Of a DNA stretch of 64,000 nucleotides, positions 62,672 through 64,000 are shown piece by piece. The notes under the pieces are model-generated. The model searched no databases and was not told where the DNA came from. It saw nothing but the letters and a program-made list of their open reading frames with translations. Numbering within the stretch: position 1 is the first letter of the stretch; each line of letters begins with the position of its first letter. Made by a program: the position numbers and the translations under genes. Location of the stretch: assembly GCA_963649365.1 (NCBI GenBank), contig CAVJHQ010000001.1, positions 1 to 64,000 of the forward strand. Reading direction: 5' to 3'. Origin of the DNA: Paratractidigestivibacter sp963649365. Its GTDB lineage: Bacteria; Actinomycetota; Coriobacteriia; Coriobacteriales; Atopobiaceae.

Positions 62672-63217
62672 TTGTCAAAGCACGGGGGATACATAGTCCA
62701 CGAGGGGTGCGACCACATCTTCTTCGTGGGGTTTCTGGGGGCGGGCAAGTCGACGCTCGCGCGCAACCTCGGGTCGCTCTTCCACCGCCCGAGCGTCGAC
62801 ACGGACCGCATCGCCGAGCGCCTGTTGGGCAAGCCCATCGCGCGCGTTTTCACCGAGGACGGCGAGGCGGCGTTCCGTGAGGCCGAGACCCGCGGCCTCG
62901 TCACGTTGATGGCGAGAAAATCGCTGCTGGTGAGCTGCGGGGGCGGCATCGTCGAGACCGCCCGCAACGTCGAGCTCATGCACCAGATGGGGACCGTCGT
63001 CTACCTCGACGGCGACCTTTCCGACTCCCTCAGGCAGATCAAGAACACGATGCGCCGCCCCGATCTCGGCGACGCGCGGCAGGCCGAGCGCCTGTACTGG
63101 CACCGTCGCCCGCTCTACGAGCAGGCCGCCGACATCCGGATCGACATTCGCAACAAGACCTTTGAGCAGGTGGCGCTCGAGAGCGGACAGCTGCTCTGGG
63201 AGAAGGGCCTACTATGA
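62672..63217 (+). CDS. aroK: Shikimate kinase
   Basis: 181 residues from TTG 62672 with AGGGAG upstream. Walker A GFLGAGKST, the shikimate-binding VDTDRIAERLLG with a conserved Asp, and LLVSCGGGIVE. It phosphorylates shikimate in the pathway to aromatic amino acids. The 206-base gap before it holds a possible -10 (TAGAAT) and nothing else I can identify. ATGA overlap with the next gene. Confidence 0.88.
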   Translation: MSKHGGYIVHEGCDHIFFVGFLGAGKSTLARNLGSLFHRPSVDTDRIAERLLGKPIARVFTEDGEAAFREAETRGLVTLMARKSLLVSCGGGIVETARNVELMHQMGTVVYLDGDLSDSLRQIKNTMRRPDLGDARQAERLYWHRRPLYEQAADIRIDIRNKTFEQVALESGQLLWEKGLL

Positions 63218-64000
63218 CCGAAGAGAAGAACCAGGCCGCGGCCGCCGCTGCCGAGGGCACGGCGCCGGACGTCGCGGCGGAGCCGGCCGCTGCTGCAGAG
63301 CCGGCCGCTGCTGCGGAGCCGGCCGCCGAGCAGGCTCCCGCCGCCGAGGACGTCGCCCCCGAGCCGCCCAAGCGCCGCCAGTGGGTTACCCTGCGCGGCT
63401 CGTCTATGGACCTGCGCGTCGGGGCCGGCCTCGCCTCCGGGTGCGCCCGCGACCTCGCATCCGCCGTGGGACGCCCGCGCGCCTGCGCGCTCGCCGCCGA
63501 GAAGGGCGCCCCCGCCGACGTCGTCGAGGAGCTCAGGCGCGGCCTCACCGACCAGGGCTTCCTCGTGCACCCCTGTGAGCTGCCGGCGGGCGAGGAGGCG
63601 CACGGGCTGTCGGCGCTCGAGCCCTTCTACGGCCAGCTCGCCCAAGCCGGGGTCACGGCCGACGACCTCGTGGTCGCCGTCGGCGGCGAGGCTTCTCTCT
63701 CGCTCGCCGCGGCCGGCTGCGCGCACTGGTGCTCGCAGACCATGGTGGCGCTCTTCCCGACCGACCTCGCCTCCGCCGTCACCTGCGGCGTCACGCCCCG
63801 CGCGCTCGACGTCGCGGGGCTGCCGCGCATGGTGGCCCATGACGGCACGGCACGCTTCGAGCTCTGCGACCTCGGCGTGCTCGACGCGCACAGCGCGCCC
63901 GACGACGTGCTTCTTGCCCGGGCGCACATGGTCGCGGCCGCCATGGCGGACTCCGACAAGGCCTTCGGCAAGCTCTGGGACGCCGCCGACGACGTCGTCG
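63214..64000 (+). CDS. 3-dehydroquinate-synthase-like protein, cut by window end
   Basis: 262 residues are visible; the stop lies beyond the window. The first 50 residues are an Ala/Pro/Glu-rich repeat (AEPAAAAEPAAAAEPAA) not found in normal AroB. The following domain resembles the AroB nucleotide-binding half, but the key DHQ synthase motif GGGVVGDLAGF is GGEASLSLAAAG here, and the PTTL...SSVGGKTA segment is PTDLASAVTCGVTPRAL, losing the Lys. It may be a non-catalytic paralogue. Coupled to aroK by a 4-base overlap. Confidence 0.6.
   Translation, partial: MTEEKNQAAAAAAEGTAPDVAAEPAAAAEPAAAAEPAAEQAPAAEDVAPEPPKRRQWVTLRGSSMDLRVGAGLASGCARDLASAVGRPRACALAAEKGAPADVVEELRRGLTDQGFLVHPCELPAGEEAHGLSALEPFYGQLAQAGVTADDLVVAVGGEASLSLAAAGCAHWCSQTMVALFPTDLASAVTCGVTPRALDVAGLPRMVAHDGTARFELCDLGVLDAHSAPDDVLLARAHMVAAAMADSDKAFGKLWDAADDVV

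Overview
The window is a very G+C-rich chromosomal segment with dense, mostly operonic genes and third codon positions that are almost all G or C. Gene content and order (alaS-ruvX-mltG-yqeG-aroK-aroB, a MacB-type ABC pair with a giant coiled-coil permease, sucrose PTS genes, argCJBD, a PP2C/Ser-Thr kinase pair, a SigB/F-type sigma locus) suggest a Coriobacteriia actinobacterium such as Collinsella or Olsenella. That placement is inference; there is no rRNA in the window to confirm it.

Region by region. 1-3.8 kb: a minus-strand operon with a MerR regulator under a perfect palindrome, a type I membrane surface protein, a Tat/lipobox lipoprotein ending in a PD-(D/E)xK nuclease-like domain, and a DUF4230-like membrane protein cut by the window edge. 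The 10-N run inside the surface protein looks like a false gap: a 9-bp overlap of the two flanks restores one open frame. 3.9-5.1 kb: an orphan HigA-type antitoxin and a HicAB module. 5.1-13.5 kb: metabolic and cell-envelope genes (hydroxyacid dehydrogenase, VanZ-RDD protein, YbaK-type deacylase, aconitase-like hydratase, NlpC/P60 hydrolase, LOG protein, HAD phosphatase). 13.5-20.6 kb: a degenerate HPr paralogue and sucrose genes (fructokinase, sucrose-6-phosphate hydrolase, EIIBC, LacI-type repressor). 20.6-26.1 kb: TetR regulator diverging from an ABC ATPase and a 1346-residue FtsX-type permease. 27.9-35.7 kb: nitroreductase, exonuclease, PTS EIIA, DJ-1 protein and the arginine genes argCJBD. 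36.2-42.6 kb: PP2C phosphatase, receptor-like kinase, small membrane protein and large Ig-like surface protein, probably one phospho-signalling operon. 42.7-54.1 kb: small regulator, MFS-type exporter, phospholipase C-like protein, several phosphatases, SGNH hydrolase, possible ATP-grasp protein, dGTPase-like HD protein, RarA and AEC transporter. 54.2-57.4 kb: DUF948-like protein, degenerate RsbW-like protein, sigma factor and AI-2E-family permease. 57.5-64 kb: alaS-ruvX-mltG-yqeG-aroK and an AroB-like gene cut by the window end.

The most unusual structure is a pair of single-gene cassettes (about 18126-19604 and 26287-27839). Each carries one gene for a paralogous protein of unknown function with a DUF559/Vsr-like C-terminal segment. 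Each is enclosed by two arms of about 140-220 bp in inverted orientation, and each arm is itself bounded by inverted repeats. In both, the gene's stop codon lies inside the innermost repeat motif. The repeat sequences differ between the cassettes but the plan is the same, resembling the arrangement of REP elements around RAYT genes. Cassette 1 separates the sucrose repressor from scrA.
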